Below, in pieces: positions 62,461 to 64,000 of a DNA stretch of 64,000 bases. The notes beneath the pieces were generated by a model. The model ran no database searches. It was given only the letters and a program-made list of their open reading frames with translations, and had not been told where the DNA came from. The number at the start of each line of letters is the position of its first letter. Positions within the stretch are counted from its first letter, which is position 1. The DNA comes from Sphingobacterium sp. LZ7M1 (GTDB taxonomy: Bacteria > Bacteroidota > Bacteroidia > Sphingobacteriales > Sphingobacteriaceae), in contig NZ_CP101134.1 in assembly GCF_024296865.1 (NCBI RefSeq), forward strand, positions 3,720,001-3,784,000. Direction: 5' to 3'. A program made the position numbers and the translations under genes.

Positions 62461-64000
62461 ATGAAAAGAAAACTACTTTTTTTCTTATCGTTGTGTCTGA
62501 TGCATTTCATTGCATTTGGACAAGACCAAACGATTACAGGAACAGTAACTGACGCTGTAACCAATCAGCCCATTTCTGGAGTTACCGTTCGTGCAGTTGG
62601 AAGCAACTCTGCAGCACAGACCGATGCTCAGGGACGCTATGAAATCGGTGTAAGTGCTTCTATCAAGGCCTTACATTACACTTTTGTTGGCTATAGCTCC
62701 CAACAGCTGAGCATCGACAACCGTAAAAACATCGATGTTCAATTGACACCTGCTGCTGCAGACCTGGAAGAGGTTGTGGTAGTGGGTTATGGTACTCAGA
62801 TCAAAAAGGACATGACCGGATCGGTCGCCAGTGTAAAAATGTCTGATTTGGAAGATGTACCTCTACAAACTGTTGAAAGTGCCCTGCAAGGTCGCGCACC
62901 TGGGGTATTTGTCAACTCAAGCTCTGGAAAATTAGGACAGGCCCTACAGATCCGTGTTCGCGGTATTTCCTCGATCTCAGCAGGTACTCAACCTCTGTAT
63001 GTCATCGATGGAGTGCCAATTATTTCTTCTGCCATGGGTACTTATGATGAACCAGATAACCCATTGGCAGCCATCAGTCCTGATGACATTGAATCCTTGG
63101 ATGTATTAAAGGATGCTGCTGCTACAGCAATCTATGGTGCCAGAGGTTCGAACGGTGTAGTGATCATCACGACCAAAAAGGGTAAAGCTGGAAGGACAAA
63201 ATTTGAGTTAGGCTACTTTGGGGGTTTCAGCGATCCAACCAAAAAGGGTGAATTCCTGAATGGAACCCAGTATAAGGAATTATTGGGCACTGCCCTGAAC
63301 AATGGCGGATACATCGGAACCGGTGAAGACCAATATCCCACATTAGCTGAATTTTGGGAGGATTGGACCGGGTCGGATGATTGGGACAAAAACTACAACA
63401 GCAATTGGGTAGACGAAGGATTGAGAAGAGGTGGAATCCAACAATACAGCCTAAATGTATCTGGAGGGGATGAAAAAACAAGATTTATTGCTTCTGGAAG
63501 TTATAACGATAATAAAGGTGTTATTATCGGCAACCGCTTTGTAAGGACCTCCGGCCGTTTAGGTTTGGACCATTCGGCAAATTCCTGGCTAGATGTTGGC
63601 GGTACGATCAATATCAATAAAATTGACAACTACCGTGTTAGCAGTGACAATGCATTTTCAAACCCCTTACAATTAAATGCCCTTCCCCCTATCCAAGCGA
63701 TCAGGGACGAGAATGGAGTATTGAACAATTATACTGTTTATTATAACAACCTGATTGATCTTGAAAATGGAAAAAACCTTTCAAACACCTACCGTACATT
63801 CGCAACGGCTTATGCCAGTGCTAAGATTACCCCTAACCTGATCTTCCGTTCGGAATATGGTATGGATTTCCAAAACCTGGAGGAAGAAATCTTTCTAGGA
63901 TCAAGAACCCAAGATGGTGGTGATGTTGGAGGTTACGGCTGGAATTACCAAGCCCGCTCAATCAATTTCAATACCAACAATACCTTGAACTATAGCAAGA
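62461..64000 (+). CDS. SusC/RagA-family TonB-linked outer-membrane protein, 5' part
   Basis: Reading frame opens at the ATG at 62461 and stays open to the window edge (513 codons), so the gene is cut off; full-length members are about 1000 residues. Signal peptide MKRKLLFFLSLCLMHFIAFG, then a carboxypeptidase-like CarboxypepD_reg domain (ITGTVTDAVTNQPISGVTVR), the TonB-box-like EEVVVVGYG, the plug domain (ALQGRAPGVFVNSSSGKLGQ, IRVRGISSISAG, PLYVIDGVPI, ILKDAAATAIYGARGSNGVV) and the first barrel strands. It imports nutrients, often glycans, with a SusD lipoprotein expected just downstream. Confidence 0.95.
   Translation, partial: MKRKLLFFLSLCLMHFIAFGQDQTITGTVTDAVTNQPISGVTVRAVGSNSAAQTDAQGRYEIGVSASIKALHYTFVGYSSQQLSIDNRKNIDVQLTPAAADLEEVVVVGYGTQIKKDMTGSVASVKMSDLEDVPLQTVESALQGRAPGVFVNSSSGKLGQALQIRVRGISSISAGTQPLYVIDGVPIISSAMGTYDEPDNPLAAISPDDIESLDVLKDAAATAIYGARGSNGVVIITTKKGKAGRTKFELGYFGGFSDPTKKGEFLNGTQYKELLGTALNNGGYIGTGEDQYPTLAEFWEDWTGSDDWDKNYNSNWVDEGLRRGGIQQYSLNVSGGDEKTRFIASGSYNDNKGVIIGNRFVRTSGRLGLDHSANSWLDVGGTININKIDNYRVSSDNAFSNPLQLNALPPIQAIRDENGVLNNYTVYYNNLIDLENGKNLSNTYRTFATAYASAKITPNLIFRSEYGMDFQNLEEEIFLGSRTQDGGDVGGYGWNYQARSINFNTNNTLNYSK

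Overview
The window reads as a chromosomal segment of a Bacteroidota bacterium, most likely Sphingobacteriaceae (Sphingobacterium or Pedobacter type). The reasons are: a SusC/RagA-type TonB-linked receptor entering at the right edge, many lipoproteins with signal peptides ending in S-C or G-C, a DUF5687-type ABC permease, a b558-family SdhC, GH95 and GH29 fucosidases, almost no Shine-Dalgarno sequences, and repeated copies of the Bacteroidota -7 promoter box (TAnnTTTG) just upstream of genes. No rRNA, tRNA, CRISPR array, phage or transposase gene was recognised.

Layout. 0-4.3 kb: two-gene fucosidase operon (GH29 then GH95, minus strand). 4.6-9.7 kb: metZ, tpx, a FadL-type porin with a GDSL lipoprotein, and an OsmC protein. 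9.7-15.5 kb: minus-strand run from lolD through two small orphan-domain proteins to two tandem S41 peptidase lipoproteins and a LacI regulator. 15.6-19.3 kb: sucC, hemL and a His-rich lipoprotein. 19.3-27.9 kb: a divergent envelope and signalling locus (OmpA-like protein, secreted protein, TPR histidine kinase, NarL-type regulator and DoxX-like protein on one side; three lipoproteins on the other). 28.2-31.3 kb: arginine operon (GNAT, argG, argC) behind a long, possibly structured leader. 31.7-39.6 kb: small membrane protein, S9 oligopeptidase, subtilase, nth, recA and a Tat-type metallophosphoesterase. 39.7-41.9 kb: ABC exporter pair. 42.9-48.7 kb: pruA, superoxide dismutase, tadA/csaA/CsbD-like genes and a beta-barrel protein. 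48.8-56.2 kb: sdhC-sdhA-sdhB and a giant NtrY-like kinase. 57.3-62.2 kb: coiled-coil protein, gmd, lipocalin-like lipoprotein, membrane protein, YbhN-type flippase and SDR. 62.5 kb to the edge: susC-like gene, cut off by the window.

The genes are mostly core metabolism and envelope functions, each transcription unit usually closed by a strong intrinsic terminator. The unusual content lies between genes. Three gene-free islands (41.9-42.9, 44.6-46.26 and 56.25-57.28 kb) share a modular interspersed repeat. Two near-full copies of one module fold into the same set of nested hairpins and differ by compensatory base changes, which argues for selection or a mechanism that keeps the structure. Two further families of intergenic inverted-repeat elements, a 96-bp tandem array with poly-C tracts, a 45-bp tandem array, an isolated 38-bp perfect palindrome and a candidate switch-like leader in front of the arginine operon are the other items worth checking.
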